Shown here one piece after another: positions 1 to 8,132 of a DNA stretch of 64,000 nt. This DNA is from Rhodospirillales bacterium (GTDB taxonomy: Bacteria > Pseudomonadota > Alphaproteobacteria > Rhodospirillales > Magnetospirillaceae). Below the pieces are notes generated by a model. The model saw only the letters and a program-made list of their open reading frames with translations. It was not told where the DNA came from and ran no database searches. The position numbers and the translations under genes were made by a program. The stretch spans positions 228 through 64,227 of the forward strand of contig JACFNC010000020.1 of assembly GCA_019455065.1 (NCBI GenBank), given 5' to 3'. Each line of letters opens with the position of its first letter. The stretch's first letter is position 1.

Positions 1-457
1 CTGCCCCGGGGCCATCCACGGATTGCCGGGTCAGGCCCGGCAATGACGGAGGTAGCTAGGTCACCGTCATTGCGAGGAGGGGAGCGACGAAGCAATCCAC
101 GGCCGGCGCCTGGATTGCTTCGCCTTCGGCTCGCAATGACAGGTTTTTTTCGCGCTGCCCCGGGGCCATCCACGGATTGCCGGGTCAGGCCCGGCAATGA
201 CGGAGGTAGGTAGGCCACCATTGCGAGGAGCGGAGCGACGAAGCAATCCACGGCCGGCGTCTGGATTGCTTCGCCTGCGGCTCGCAATGACGGGTTTTTT
301 CGCGCTGCCTCGGGGGCATCCACGGATCGCCGGGTCAGGCCCGGCAATGACGGAGGTAGGTAGGGTTCCGTCATTGCGAGGAGCGCTAGCGACGAAGCAA
401 TCCACGGCGCTGGGTTTCTGGATTTCTACGCCTGCGGCTCGCAATGACGGGTTTATT
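1..457. repeat. Three tandem ~150-bp units of mixed chromosomal repeats
   Basis: The stretch holds three consecutive units starting near 1, 155 and 305 (spacing 154 and 150 bp). Each unit joins a GCCGGGTCAGGCCCGGCAATG-type hairpin (with its last base) to a GTCATTGCGAGGAG...CTCGCAATGAC inverted repeat. Both element types are common intergenic repeats in alphaproteobacterial genomes. Short ORFs on both strands here are Arg/Pro/Ala-rich translations of the repeats and are not genes. The array lies just upstream of the phage scaffold gene, where the phage operon would otherwise be continuous. Confidence 0.85.
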
Positions 458-513
458 GGGCCGGGAAGCAGGCAATGACTGCTGTCGGGCCGTTTCCAGC
501 AACAGGAGGACGC

Positions 514-1155
514 ATGTTCGATTTTCCCCTCCGCGTCGATGACCTCGATGCGGTGCCGGAGGCCTATCGGGGGCTGTACGGCGAGGCCGAGGCCGGCTTC
601 GCGCTGGATGGAGCGCTGGCCCGGCGGCTCGACGTGTCGGGGCTGACCTCGGCGCTGGAGAAGGAGCGCAAGGCGGCGCGCGATGCGGAAAAGGCGCTAC
701 GCACGGCCGATGAGCGCCACGCCGCCGGCGCGGCGCGGATGCGCGGGGCGCTGGAGCGCCACTTGGCCGACTCGGCGGCGACGGCGGCGGTGGCGGCGGC
801 GCGCGGCGAACCGGCCCTGCTGCTGCCGCATGTCCGGCCGGCCCTGGCCGTGGTCGAAGACGGCGACGACTTCGCGGTGCGGGTGCTGGGCGCCGACGGT
901 GAGCCGCGCCGCAGGGACGACGGCGAGTTCTTTTCGGTCGGCGAGCTGGTGGAGGAACTCCGCCGCTCGCCGGTCTTCGGCCGGGCCTTCGAGGCCTCCG
1001 GCCTGACGGGCAGCGGGACGCCGCCCACGGGTGCCGCCGGCGGGACGCCCGGCGCCTTCACGCTGACCCGCGAGGAGGCCCGCGATCCGGCGGCCTATCG
1101 CCGCCTGCGGGACGAGGCGGCGCGGGCGGGGCAGCTTCCCACCATCGTCGAATAG
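514..1155 (+). CDS. Phage scaffold-like protein
   Basis: 213 residues if started at the ATG at 514, which has an AGGAGG-type site 4-9 bases upstream; an earlier ATG at 475 lies inside the repeat array and is less likely. Residues roughly 45-90 are rich in Ala, Glu, Arg and Lys and look like a long helix or coiled coil. The C-terminal third is Gly/Pro-rich followed by a short charged helix. Composition and position directly before the coat gene are those of phage head scaffolding proteins, which direct coat assembly and then leave the procapsid. Function rests on context rather than a strong motif. Confidence 0.6.
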   Translation: MFDFPLRVDDLDAVPEAYRGLYGEAEAGFALDGALARRLDVSGLTSALEKERKAARDAEKALRTADERHAAGAARMRGALERHLADSAATAAVAAARGEPALLLPHVRPALAVVEDGDDFAVRVLGADGEPRRRDDGEFFSVGELVEELRRSPVFGRAFEASGLTGSGTPPTGAAGGTPGAFTLTREEARDPAAYRRLRDEAARAGQLPTIVE

Positions 1156-1166
1156 GCCGCCGGCAT

Positions 1167-1262
1167 CCTTCGAGACGCCGGCTGCGCCGGCTCCTCAGGA
1201 TGAGGTTCTTTCCTGGACCTCATGCTGAGGAGGCCGGGCGTGCCCGGCCGTCTCGAAGCATG
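1167..1262. repeat. Inverted repeat element between scaffold and coat genes
   Basis: The element is bounded by CCTTCGAGACG at its left end and CGTCTCGAAGCATGG at its right end, with CTCCTCAGGATGAGGT and CTCATGCTGAGGAGG pairing inside. It is a frequent intergenic element of alphaproteobacteria. It fills most of the 136-bp gap between the scaffold and coat genes. Confidence 0.8.
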
Positions 1263-1291
1263 GCCAAGGCGAACCGTCACCGGAGAACCCA

Positions 1292-2425
1292 ATGACCAAC
1301 ACCCTGTCCGTCTACGACCCCATCTTCTACGCCCAGGAGGCGCTGATCCAGCTGGAGAAGGCGCTGGGCATGGCCGGGCGCGTGCATCGCGGCCACGACA
1401 AGGCGCCGCAGCAGAAGGGCGCCACCATCTCGATCCGCCGCCCCGGCGCCTTCGCCGCCCTGGACGCGCCCTCGGCCGCCCAGGACGTCGATGCCGGCGA
1501 GGTGCAGATCGCGCTGTCCAACTGGAAGGAAGTGAAGTTCGGCCTGACCGACCGCGAACTCGCGGCGACCGGCGAGGTCATCATCAGCGAGCATATCCGC
1601 CCGGCGGCGGTGGCGCTGGCCGATTCCATCGACCAGAGCCTGTGCGCCCTCTATGCCGAGGTGCCGTGGTTCCACGACGTGGCCGCCACCGCCGGCGTCG
1701 CCGACATCGTGGCGGTGCGCCGCATGATGTTCGACAACAAGGTGCCGCTGCGCGATGCCGCCATGCTGCACTGGATGATCGACGGCGACATGGAGGCCGA
1801 TTTCCTCAACCAGTCGGCCTTCACCCAGTGGCAGGGCTCGGGCGAGGTGGGCACCCAGGCGCAGGTCTCGGGCAGCCTGGGGCGGCGCTTCGGCTTCAAC
1901 TTCTTCGCCAACCAGAACGTCCGAAGCCACAGCGCCGGCACCCTGTCCGGCACCACGCCGACCCTGCAGGGGGCGCACGCCAAGGGGGCGACGCAGGTGA
2001 CCCTGGAGGACGTGACCCTGACCGGCACGCTCAAGGCCGGCGACAGCTTCGTGCTGGCCGGCAACGACCAGCGCTACGCGGTGACCGCCGACGCCACGGC
2101 GGCCGGCAACGCCATCACGGTGGGCATCACCCCGGCCCTGGCCGCCGCCCATGACGACGGCACGCAAGCCACCGTCAGCCTCGACGACCATTCGGCGTCG
2201 CTGGCCTTCCACCGCAACGCCTTCGCCCTGGCGATGGCGCCCCTGTCGGAACTCGGCAACCAGCTCGGCGCCCGGATCGCCACGGTGACCGACCCGATCA
2301 CCGGCCTCGCCCTGCGCTCGCGGCTGTTCTACGACGGCAACAACTCCAAGGTGTTCGTCGCCCTCGACGCCCTGTGGGGGGTGAAAACGCTGGACCCCAA
2401 CCTGGCGGTGCGGGCGCGGAACTAG
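1292..2425 (+). CDS. P22-type major capsid (coat) protein
   Basis: 377 residues. The N-terminal half, with the stretch GEVQIALSNWKEVKFGLTDR around residues 70-90 and a helical region after it, matches the P22 coat protein (gene 5) family, an HK97-fold capsid subunit. Residues about 212-290 form an extra beta-rich segment (LKAGDSFVLAG, then alternating hydrophobic and small residues) that reads like an inserted surface domain, comparable in place to the insertion domain of P22 coat. No prohead protease is seen beside it, in line with a scaffold-based pathway. It would build the capsid shell and is the most abundant virion protein. Confidence 0.85.
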   Translation: MTNTLSVYDPIFYAQEALIQLEKALGMAGRVHRGHDKAPQQKGATISIRRPGAFAALDAPSAAQDVDAGEVQIALSNWKEVKFGLTDRELAATGEVIISEHIRPAAVALADSIDQSLCALYAEVPWFHDVAATAGVADIVAVRRMMFDNKVPLRDAAMLHWMIDGDMEADFLNQSAFTQWQGSGEVGTQAQVSGSLGRRFGFNFFANQNVRSHSAGTLSGTTPTLQGAHAKGATQVTLEDVTLTGTLKAGDSFVLAGNDQRYAVTADATAAGNAITVGITPALAAAHDDGTQATVSLDDHSASLAFHRNAFALAMAPLSELGNQLGARIATVTDPITGLALRSRLFYDGNNSKVFVALDALWGVKTLDPNLAVRARN

Positions 2426-2439
2426 CGGGCCAAACCATC

Positions 2440-2755
2440 CCCCTTCGTCATCGCCGGGCTTGACCCGGCGATCCCCCGTGGATGCCCGGGCCAAGCCCGG
2501 GCATGACGAAGAGGGGGGTGCCGGCGCGCCCGCGCCGAGAGGCGGGCGCCGACCCGTCGTGGACGAAGTGTTTTGGTCATCGCGAGGAGCGTCAGCGACG
2601 AAGCGATCCATGTCGCGCCTGCTTCCGTCGTCATTCCCGCGAAAGCGGGGAATCCATATACGCCAATGATTTATGGACCCCCGCCTTCGCGGGGGTGACG
2701 GAAGGGAACGGCGCCCTGGATCGCTCCGTCGGCTGCGCCTCCGGGCAATGACGGG
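2440..2755. repeat. Cluster of three kinds of intergenic repeat
   Basis: The 362-bp gap between coat and connector genes is almost wholly repeat. It has GCCGGGCTTGACCCGGCGATC and CCGGGCCAAGCCCGGGCATG hairpins (about 2450-2505), a half element GCGAGGAGCGTCAGCGACG (about 2581), and a GTCATTCCCGCG...GCGGGGGTGACGG element (about 2630-2703). A last half element ends in GGGCAATGACGG (about 2744). ORFs drawn through it are low-complexity and not supported as genes. Confidence 0.85.
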
Positions 2756-2787
2756 ATTTTTTTCGGGACGGTTTTCGGGAGCAAGTC

Positions 2788-3270
2788 ATGACCCTCATCG
2801 TCGAGGACGGCAGCGGGCGGGCGGATGCCAACGCCTATGTCACGATTTCCTATGCCGACGACTATCACGCCCTACGCGACAACGCGGCCTGGGAGGCGGC
2901 CACCGAGGCGGCCAGGGAGGCCGCCATCATCCGCGCCACCGACCATCTCGACCGTGTGCATCGCTATCGCGGCGAGCCGCTGTCGGCGGGCCAGGCGCTG
3001 GCCTGGCCGCGAACGGGCGTCGAGGACAGGACGGGGCGCGCGGTCACCGGCGTGCCGGCGGGCATCCGCCGGGCCTGCGCCGAACTGGCGCTGCGCGCCC
3101 TGGCCGAGGACCTCGATCCCGATTTGCCGCATGGCGGGCGCGTCAAGAGCGAGACGGTGGGGCCGATCTCGACGACCTATTTCGACGGCGCGCCGGGCGG
3201 CAAGACGCGCCCCGCCGTCAGCGGCCTGCTCGGCGGCCTGACCGCCGGCGCCGGGCTGGAGCGGGCGTGA
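2788..3270 (+). CDS. Head-tail connector (DnaT-like / adaptor family)
   Basis: 160 residues starting MTLIVEDGSG with a typical pattern of the phage family annotated as putative DnaT-like ssDNA-binding protein, now generally read as a head-completion adaptor: acidic start, YVTISYADDYH, then helices ending GIRRACAELALRAL, and a late SETVGPISTTYF strand. The family name is historical; the position straight after the coat gene supports a connector that docks on the portal. The stop overlaps the next start as TGATG, so translation is probably coupled. Confidence 0.7.
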   Translation: MTLIVEDGSGRADANAYVTISYADDYHALRDNAAWEAATEAAREAAIIRATDHLDRVHRYRGEPLSAGQALAWPRTGVEDRTGRAVTGVPAGIRRACAELALRALAEDLDPDLPHGGRVKSETVGPISTTYFDGAPGGKTRPAVSGLLGGLTAGAGLERA

Positions 3271-3632
3271 TGGCGTCGCGCGCCGATCTGGCCGTCGTCG
3301 TGGAACGCGCCCTGGCCAACGCCGGCGACGTCGTGCGCGTGGCGACCCTGACGCGGGGCGTGCCCGGGGCCTATCGGCCGGAGGACGGGACGCCCGGGGC
3401 GGCGAGCGTCAGCGAGAGCGCCGGCCTCGCCTTCCTCGGGCGCGGCGGCCGGCCCTCGGGCGACTTCGCCAGCCTGATGATCGAGCCCGGCGAGGCGGCG
3501 CTGTGGCTGGCCGCCGTGGACTTCGCGCCGCGGCCGGGCGACCGGGTGACCGTCGACGGTGCGGCGCGCACGGTGCGCGCCGTCGAGGACGTGGCGGGCG
3601 CCGGCGTGCTGTTCCTGGTGGCGGCGCGATGA
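3270..3632 (+). CDS. Phage head-tail joining protein (stopper-like)
   Basis: 120 residues from the ATG at 3270, which overlaps the previous stop by one base. The sequence is short and beta-rich with a C-terminal PRPGDRVTVDGAARTVRAVE segment, the pattern seen in small minor head or stopper proteins that describe a beta-barrel. Location between adaptor and HK97-gp10-like genes fits a stopper or head-tail joining role. No catalytic motif is visible, and the family assignment is from position and fold-like pattern only. Confidence 0.5.
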   Translation: MASRADLAVVVERALANAGDVVRVATLTRGVPGAYRPEDGTPGAASVSESAGLAFLGRGGRPSGDFASLMIEPGEAALWLAAVDFAPRPGDRVTVDGAARTVRAVEDVAGAGVLFLVAAR

Positions 3633-4015
3633 CGGATTTCGGTGAAAGGATGGCGGCCTGGTCGGCGAGGGCCGCCGGGCGCATCGACGCGGTGCTGCGG
3701 CGGTCGGCCGGCGCCCTGCTGGCCGAGCTGGTCGTGGCGACCCCGGTGGCGAGCGGGCGGGCGCGCGGCGGCTGGCGGGTCGCGGCGGGAGAGCCAGCGG
3801 CCGAGCCGGCGGGCCTCGACCCGGACGGCGCGGCGACCGTGGCGCGCGGCGAGGAGGCCATCGCCCGGGCCGCGGCCGGCGACGTGGTCGCCATCGTCAA
3901 CGCCGCGCCCCATGCGCGGGACCTCGAATACGGCGGCGCCGGCATGGTGCGCGGCGCGCTGGCCGCGTGGCCGGCGCTCGTCGAGCGGGCGGTGGAGGAG
4001 GCGCGGCGGTCATGA
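3629..4015 (+). CDS. HK97 gp10-like tail completion protein
   Basis: 128 residues from the ATG at 3629, which overlaps the preceding stop as ATGA. It shows the layout of the HK97 gp10 family: an N-terminal amphipathic helix, a TPVASGRARGGWRV segment with the usual T.....G..R..W core, and NAAPHARDLEYGG near residues 90-103, equivalent to the family YA..VEYG signature. This family completes the head-tail neck or tail end in siphoviruses. Its own stop overlaps the next start as ATGA. Confidence 0.65.
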   Translation: MTDFGERMAAWSARAAGRIDAVLRRSAGALLAELVVATPVASGRARGGWRVAAGEPAAEPAGLDPDGAATVARGEEAIARAAAGDVVAIVNAAPHARDLEYGGAGMVRGALAAWPALVERAVEEARRS

Positions 4016-4665
4016 ATTTCGACGCCAGTTTGCGGGCCGCGCTGGAAAGCCATCTGGTCGCCCTGCGCCTGGCCGACGCCGGGACGCGGAGCGACGTGTC
4101 GGCAGAGGCGACCGGCTATCGGCGGGCGGAAGGCTCGTTCGTCGCGGACGGCTTCCGCGCCGGGGACACCATCCTGGCGGCCGGGTTTTCCGAGGCGGGC
4201 AACGACGGCGCCGCGATCCTGCGCGCCGTCAGCGATACCGAGCTGACGGTCGAGCGGGCGCTCACCCCCGAGGCCGCCGGATCGCCGGTGAGCATCGTCG
4301 CCACCCTGCCGGCGGCGCGGAAGTTCGACGGCCAGCCCTTCGTGCGGCCGGCCGACGCGCCGTGGCTGCGGGTGGCGCTCAGGCCGGTCGCCGGCACTGT
4401 CGCCGCCTTCGGGGCGGGCGGGGTTCTGCGGCACCGGGGAACGCTGCTGATCGACCTGTTCGAGCCGGTCGCCGACGGCTTCGGCCTCGCCCGGCTGGAA
4501 CGGCTGGCGGCGGGGCTGCGAGGCCATTTCCGGGCCGGCGGCGCGATCCTGCGCGACGGGCTGGCGGTCCGCATCCTGGGGATGCGCCGCGGCGCGGTGC
4601 AGGAGGCCAGGGACTTCGTGTCGCTGCCGCTGTCCATCGAGTGGTTCTGCGACGCCGCCAACTGA
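4012..4665 (+). CDS. Tail terminator-like protein with an inserted beta domain
   Basis: 217 residues. The ends (residues 1-35 and 95-217) resemble the DUF4128/tail-terminator group, including LLIDLFEPVADGFG and a closing SLPLSIEWFCDAAN strand. Between them residues about 39-90 form a separate module, ADGFRAGDTILAAGF then EAGNDG then TELTVERALTP. A closely similar module is seen in the next gene and in the lyase-like gene at 11172. The protein would cap the tail tube at the neck. Family assignment is moderate; the inserted module is seen directly. Confidence 0.6.
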   Translation: MNFDASLRAALESHLVALRLADAGTRSDVSAEATGYRRAEGSFVADGFRAGDTILAAGFSEAGNDGAAILRAVSDTELTVERALTPEAAGSPVSIVATLPAARKFDGQPFVRPADAPWLRVALRPVAGTVAAFGAGGVLRHRGTLLIDLFEPVADGFGLARLERLAAGLRGHFRAGGAILRDGLAVRILGMRRGAVQEARDFVSLPLSIEWFCDAAN

Positions 4666-4676
4666 GGAGGAGTGAC

Positions 4677-5879
4677 ATGACGGTGCAGACGGGCCTTGCG
4701 ACCGAGATCGCCTTCGAGGCCGAGGCCGCCTTCGGCGTCAAGCCGGCCGCGCCGGCGGGGCGCCTGCTGCGCCGCGTCTCGACCAGCCTGCATCTCGCCA
4801 AGACCATGCTGCGCTCGGACGAGGTGCGCGGCGACGCCCAGCTCGCGGTGTGCCGCGAGGGGCTGCGGCGGGTCGAGGGCGAGCTGCGCGGCGAGCTGGC
4901 GCCGGGGGCCTGGGACGACTTCCTGGCCGCCGGCCTGCGCGGCGCCTGGCAGACCGGGGCGAGCTTCGCCGCCGCGCCGGGCGCCGGGGTGACCGCCGAT
5001 ACCGCCACGCGCACCTTCACCCGCGCCGCCGGCTCGTGGCTCGATGACGGCTTCAAGACCGGCGACGTGGTGCGGTGGAGCGGTCTGTCCGCCGGCAACG
5101 ACGGCCGCAATCTGCGGGTCGAGGCGCTGACGGCGGTGGCGATGACGGTGGCCGAGGCGGTGGAGACGGTGGCCGCGCCGGAAGAGGGCTGCGCCTGCGC
5201 CGTGGCCGGCGCCAAGGCGATGACCGGGACCGCGCAGCCGTCGTTCACCATCGAGCAGCACTACGCCGACGCCGGCTTCTCGCAGGTCTTCACCGGCTGC
5301 CGGGTGGCGCGGCTGCAACTCGGGCTGTCGCCGAACGGGCTGGCCACCGTGGCCTTCACCGTCGCCGGGCGCGACATGGAGATTATCGAGGACGCCGACG
5401 CCCCCTTCTTTGCCGCCCCGGCGGCGCCGGGGAATGTGCCGCCGCTGGCGGCGGTGGACGGGCTGCTGCGGCTCGGCGGCCGGGATCTGGGCATCGTCAC
5501 CGGGCTCGACCTGCGGGTGGACCTCAACGTCTCCGCCGAGCCGGTGGTGGGCGCGCGGGACGCCGCCGCCCTGTGCTACGGGCGCACCGAGATCGGCGGC
5601 ACCGTCACGGCCTTTCTCGAGGACGCGGCGCTGCTGGCCGCTTTTGCCGCCGGCGAGGAGGCGGCGCTGCACGCGCTCCTGGCGGCGCCGGGGGCGGAGC
5701 CGCGCGACTTCGTGGCGCTGCATCTGCCGCGACTGGTGTTCACCGGCGGCGAGGTGCTCGACCGCGGCCAGGAGGGCATGCCCGTGCGCCTGCCGTTCCA
5801 GGCTCTGCTCCGGACCGACGGCGGGCCGGGAACGGCCTGGGACAAGGCGGCGATGGTGGTGCAGAGGGGAGGGGAGTGA
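4677..5879 (+). CDS. Phage major tail tube protein
   Basis: 400 residues, preceded by a GAGGAG site 6 bases before the ATG. The sequence has the pattern of the phage tail tube family with TEIAFEAEAAFGVKPAAPAG at the start, a SFTIEQHYADAG strand in the middle and a duplicated tube-like half after residue 260. Residues 117-168 carry a module (DDGFKTGDVVRWSGLSAGND, then TAVAMTVAEAVE) shared with the preceding tail terminator and the later lyase-like protein. Tube proteins stack into the tail lumen wall, so the module would probably project from the tail surface. Position before the frameshifted chaperone supports the call. Confidence 0.75.
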   Translation: MTVQTGLATEIAFEAEAAFGVKPAAPAGRLLRRVSTSLHLAKTMLRSDEVRGDAQLAVCREGLRRVEGELRGELAPGAWDDFLAAGLRGAWQTGASFAAAPGAGVTADTATRTFTRAAGSWLDDGFKTGDVVRWSGLSAGNDGRNLRVEALTAVAMTVAEAVETVAAPEEGCACAVAGAKAMTGTAQPSFTIEQHYADAGFSQVFTGCRVARLQLGLSPNGLATVAFTVAGRDMEIIEDADAPFFAAPAAPGNVPPLAAVDGLLRLGGRDLGIVTGLDLRVDLNVSAEPVVGARDAAALCYGRTEIGGTVTAFLEDAALLAAFAAGEEAALHALLAAPGAEPRDFVALHLPRLVFTGGEVLDRGQEGMPVRLPFQALLRTDGGPGTAWDKAAMVVQRGGE

Positions 5880-5935
5880 GTGAGGGGCGGTTCAACCGCC
5901 AAGGCGCCAAGGACGCCAAGGGTGCGCCAAGTGTC

Positions 5936-6016
5936 GTCATTGCGAGCCGGAGGCGAAGCAATCCAGGACCGGCGGTCGGCCTAGATTGCTTCGTCGCTGC
6001 GCTTCTCGCAATGACG
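5936..6016. repeat. GTCATTGCGAG inverted repeat inside the tail operon
   Basis: GTCATTGCGAGCCGGAGGCG at the left and its counterpart GCGCTTCTCGCAATGACG at the right face each other, with CAATCCAG/CTAGATTG pairing inside. It occupies most of the 157-bp gap between tail tube and tail chaperone genes and could form a long hairpin in the phage transcript. Confidence 0.8.
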
Positions 6017-6036
6017 TCAAAAAGAGAGGGAGACGG

Positions 6037-6462
6037 ATGACCGACAGCGTGTTCGATCTCGACACCTCGTCGCTGGCCGACGAGGGGGTGTGGTGCCGGC
6101 TGCGCCATCCGGTGGACGGGGCGCCGCTGTCGGCGCGCGGGCAGCCGGTGCGCGTTCGCCTGCTGGGCATCGACGGCGAGCGCTTCCGTGCGGTGCAACG
6201 GCGCGCCGCCACCCGGCGGGCGGATCTGTTGCTGCGCAGCCGTGGCCGCCCGGACGCCGAGGCCGAGGAGGAACTCGACCTCGAACTGCTCGCCCACGCC
6301 ACGCTGGGCTGGGAGAACGTGCTGCTGCCGGGCGGCGAGGCCTTCGCCTTTTCGGTCGACAACGCGCGGCGCCTCTATGCCGAGCGGCCGTGGATCGCCG
6401 AGCAGGTCAACCGCTTCATCGCCGACCGCGCAAATTTCTTGAAGGCCTCCGGGACGAGCTGA
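6037..6462 (+). CDS. Tail assembly chaperone, short (G-type) form
   Basis: 141 residues from the ATG at 6037, preceded by GGGAGACGG. The N-terminal half, DLDTSSLADEGVWCRLRHPV, and the mostly charged helical remainder match the unframeshifted partner of siphovirus tail assembly chaperones. It sits exactly between the tail tube and tape measure genes, as the family always does. The gene ends in a different frame from the following open frame, which has no start of its own and seems to be reached by frameshift. It would bind the tape measure and keep it soluble during tail polymerisation. Confidence 0.7.
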   Translation: MTDSVFDLDTSSLADEGVWCRLRHPVDGAPLSARGQPVRVRLLGIDGERFRAVQRRAATRRADLLLRSRGRPDAEAEEELDLELLAHATLGWENVLLPGGEAFAFSVDNARRLYAERPWIAEQVNRFIADRANFLKASGTS

Positions 6463-6791
6463 TCGCGGCCCTGGTCGCCGTCGCCCGCCACCGCCTGCGG
6501 CTGGCCGAGCGCCAGCCCGACGGGACGACGCTGCGCGACCACCTGGAGGCCCTGGAAGAACGCACCGGCCGCCGCCATCCGCTGCTCGACGGCCCGGCGC
6601 CGCCGGCGGCGGGGCGGCATGTGTGGGGCTGGTTCCTGGACCTGGGCGGCGGGCCGCGGCCCCTGAGCCATGCCGAGATCGCCGCGTGGGCGGCGCTGAC
6701 CGGCAACCGCCCGCGCGACTGGGAGGTGCGGGCGCTACGCGCCCTCGACGCGGCCTGCCGCGAGGACCGGAGACGAACCGATGGACGCTGA
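6037..6791 (+). CDS. Tail assembly chaperone, -1 frameshift (GT-type) product
   Basis: If ribosomes slip back one base at A-AAT-TTC (6432-6438), translation continues from 6438 to the TGA at 6789-6791, giving about 251 residues. The extension contains WGWFLDLGGG, LSHAEIAAWAALTG and WEVRALRALDAA, a clear match to the C-terminal domain of tail chaperones, yet it has no Met codon before or within it that would start a separate protein. This is the known G/GT arrangement of siphoviruses. The end overlaps the tape measure start (6781) by 11 bases, so the two are tightly coupled. The frameshift itself is inferred. Confidence 0.65.
6432..6438 (+). promoter_or_regulatory. Putative -1 ribosomal frameshift (slippery) site
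   Basis: The heptamer A AAT TTC fits the X XXY YYZ rule in the frame of the gene at 6037. Both tRNAs could re-pair as AAA and TTT, which leads into CTT GAA GGC of the open downstream frame. The zero frame ends only 24 bases later at 6462. Confidence 0.65.
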
Positions 6792-7530
6792 CATCGCCCG
6801 TCTGGGCATCGAGGTCGACGCCACGCAGGCGGTCGCCGCGACGCGCGCACTGGAGGATCTGGCGCGCGCCAGCGGCGCGGCCGAGCAAGCGGCGCGGCGG
6901 TTGTCGCGCAGCCGCAGGGATTTCGCCGACCTGCCGCTGGCCACCGACCGGCTGCGCGCGGCCGGCGCGCCGGCCACCGCCGACCTTGGCCCGGAGCAGA
7001 AGGCGGCGACCGAGGGTGCGCGGCATCTCGGGCGGGCCATGGCCTCGGCCTTCGACCAGGCGATCTTCCGCGGCCGCGACCTGCGCGACATCCTGGGCGG
7101 CCTCGCCCGCGATTTCGAGCGGCTGGCGCTGCGCACCGCGGTGCGCGGTGCCTTCGACGGGCTGCTGTCGGGCGGGCAGGGGCTCGTCGGCGGGCTGGGG
7201 ACGGCGCTGGCGCGCGTCCTGCCCTTCGCCGATGGCGGAGTGATGACTCCGCAAGGCGCGCCGCCGCTGCGCCGCTATGCCGCCGGGGGCATCGCCGAGG
7301 GCCCGCAACTCGCCCTGTTCGGCGAGGGCCGCCAGCCCGAGGCCTTCGTGCCCCTGCCCGACGGGCGGAGCATCCCGGTGACCGTGACGGGCGCGGCGGC
7401 GCGGCCGCTGACCGTCGTCAACCACATCACCGTCAACACCCCAGACGCCGATGGCTTCCGCCGCAGCGAAAGCCAGATCGGCGCCGAGATCGCGGCGCGG
7501 CTCCAGCGCCACCTGAGGAGGAACGGCTGA
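6781..7530 (+). CDS. Tail tape measure protein, unusually short
   Basis: 249 residues. The C-terminal part has the tape-measure hallmark FADGGV, YAAGGIAEGPQLALFGEG and EAFVPLPDG (residues about 150-200). The middle (residues 80-130) is a short hydrophobic helix-rich stretch and the N-terminus is helical. Tape measures are often 600-1500 residues; a protein this short is typical of gene transfer agents with short tails. By the usual rule of about 1.5 angstrom per residue, a tail of only some 35-40 nm is expected. It overlaps the preceding chaperone frame by 11 bases and abuts the DUF2460 gene as TGATG. Confidence 0.75.
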   Translation: MDADIARLGIEVDATQAVAATRALEDLARASGAAEQAARRLSRSRRDFADLPLATDRLRAAGAPATADLGPEQKAATEGARHLGRAMASAFDQAIFRGRDLRDILGGLARDFERLALRTAVRGAFDGLLSGGQGLVGGLGTALARVLPFADGGVMTPQGAPPLRRYAAGGIAEGPQLALFGEGRQPEAFVPLPDGRSIPVTVTGAAARPLTVVNHITVNTPDADGFRRSESQIGAEIAARLQRHLRRNG

Positions 7531-8132
7531 TGGCCTTCCACGACGTGCGCTTTCCCGACGACATCGCCGTCGGCGCCACCGGCGGGCCGGGCTTCAGCAC
7601 CGACGTGGTGACCCTGCGCTCGGGCCGCGAGAAGCGCAACGTCAACTGGGCCGAGGCGCGCGGCCGGTGGGACGTGGCGCACGGGCTGAAGGACCAGGGC
7701 CAGCTCGACCGCCTCGTCGCCTTCTTTCGCGCCCGGCGCGGCCGGGCCCACGCCTTCCGCTTCAAGGACTGGACCGACTTCCGCTTGCCGCGCCAGGCGA
7801 TCGGCGAAGGCGACGGCGCCACCGTCGCCTTTCCGCTGGTCAAGAGCTACGGCGACGACGGCGGCTATTCCGCCCCGCGCCGCATCACCCGGCCGGTCGC
7901 CGGCACCGTGCGCCTGTGGCTGGCCGGCGTGGAGCAGCAGACGGGGTTCACGGTCGACCACACCGCCGGCGTCGTCACCTTCGCCGCGCCCCCGGCGGCC
8001 GCGGCGACGGTGGAGGCCGAGGCGGAGTTCGACGTGCCGGCGCGCTTCGACACCGACCAGATGAAGGTGTCCGTCGAAGCCTACGACGCCTTCCGCTGGG
8101 GACAGATCCCGATCGTCGAGGTGCGCGAATGA
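7530..8132 (+). CDS. DUF2460 distal tail protein (GTA gp12-like)
   Basis: 200 residues. The start MAFHDVRFPDDIAVGATGGP, the LRSGREKRNVNWAEARGRW segment near residues 30-50, and RGRAHAFRFKDWTDFR near 70-85 are diagnostic for the DUF2460 family found in Rhodobacter gene transfer agents and related phages. These proteins form the distal tail ring joining the tube to the hub. The start overlaps the tape measure stop by one base and its end overlaps the next gene as ATGA. Confidence 0.88.
   Translation: MAFHDVRFPDDIAVGATGGPGFSTDVVTLRSGREKRNVNWAEARGRWDVAHGLKDQGQLDRLVAFFRARRGRAHAFRFKDWTDFRLPRQAIGEGDGATVAFPLVKSYGDDGGYSAPRRITRPVAGTVRLWLAGVEQQTGFTVDHTAGVVTFAAPPAAAATVEAEAEFDVPARFDTDQMKVSVEAYDAFRWGQIPIVEVRE

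Noticed and set aside
67-478. Short ORFs through the first repeat array on both strands
   Set aside because: They are direct translations of tandem repeats, have Arg/Pro/Ala-rich composition and no family signature.
1222-2154. Long alternative-frame ORFs over the coat and tail genes
   Set aside because: They are high-GC shadow frames of the coat and other genes with skewed Arg/Gly/Ala composition and no family match.
2482-2868. Genes in the gap before the connector gene
   Set aside because: The gap consists of repeat elements; any ORF there starts or ends within them.
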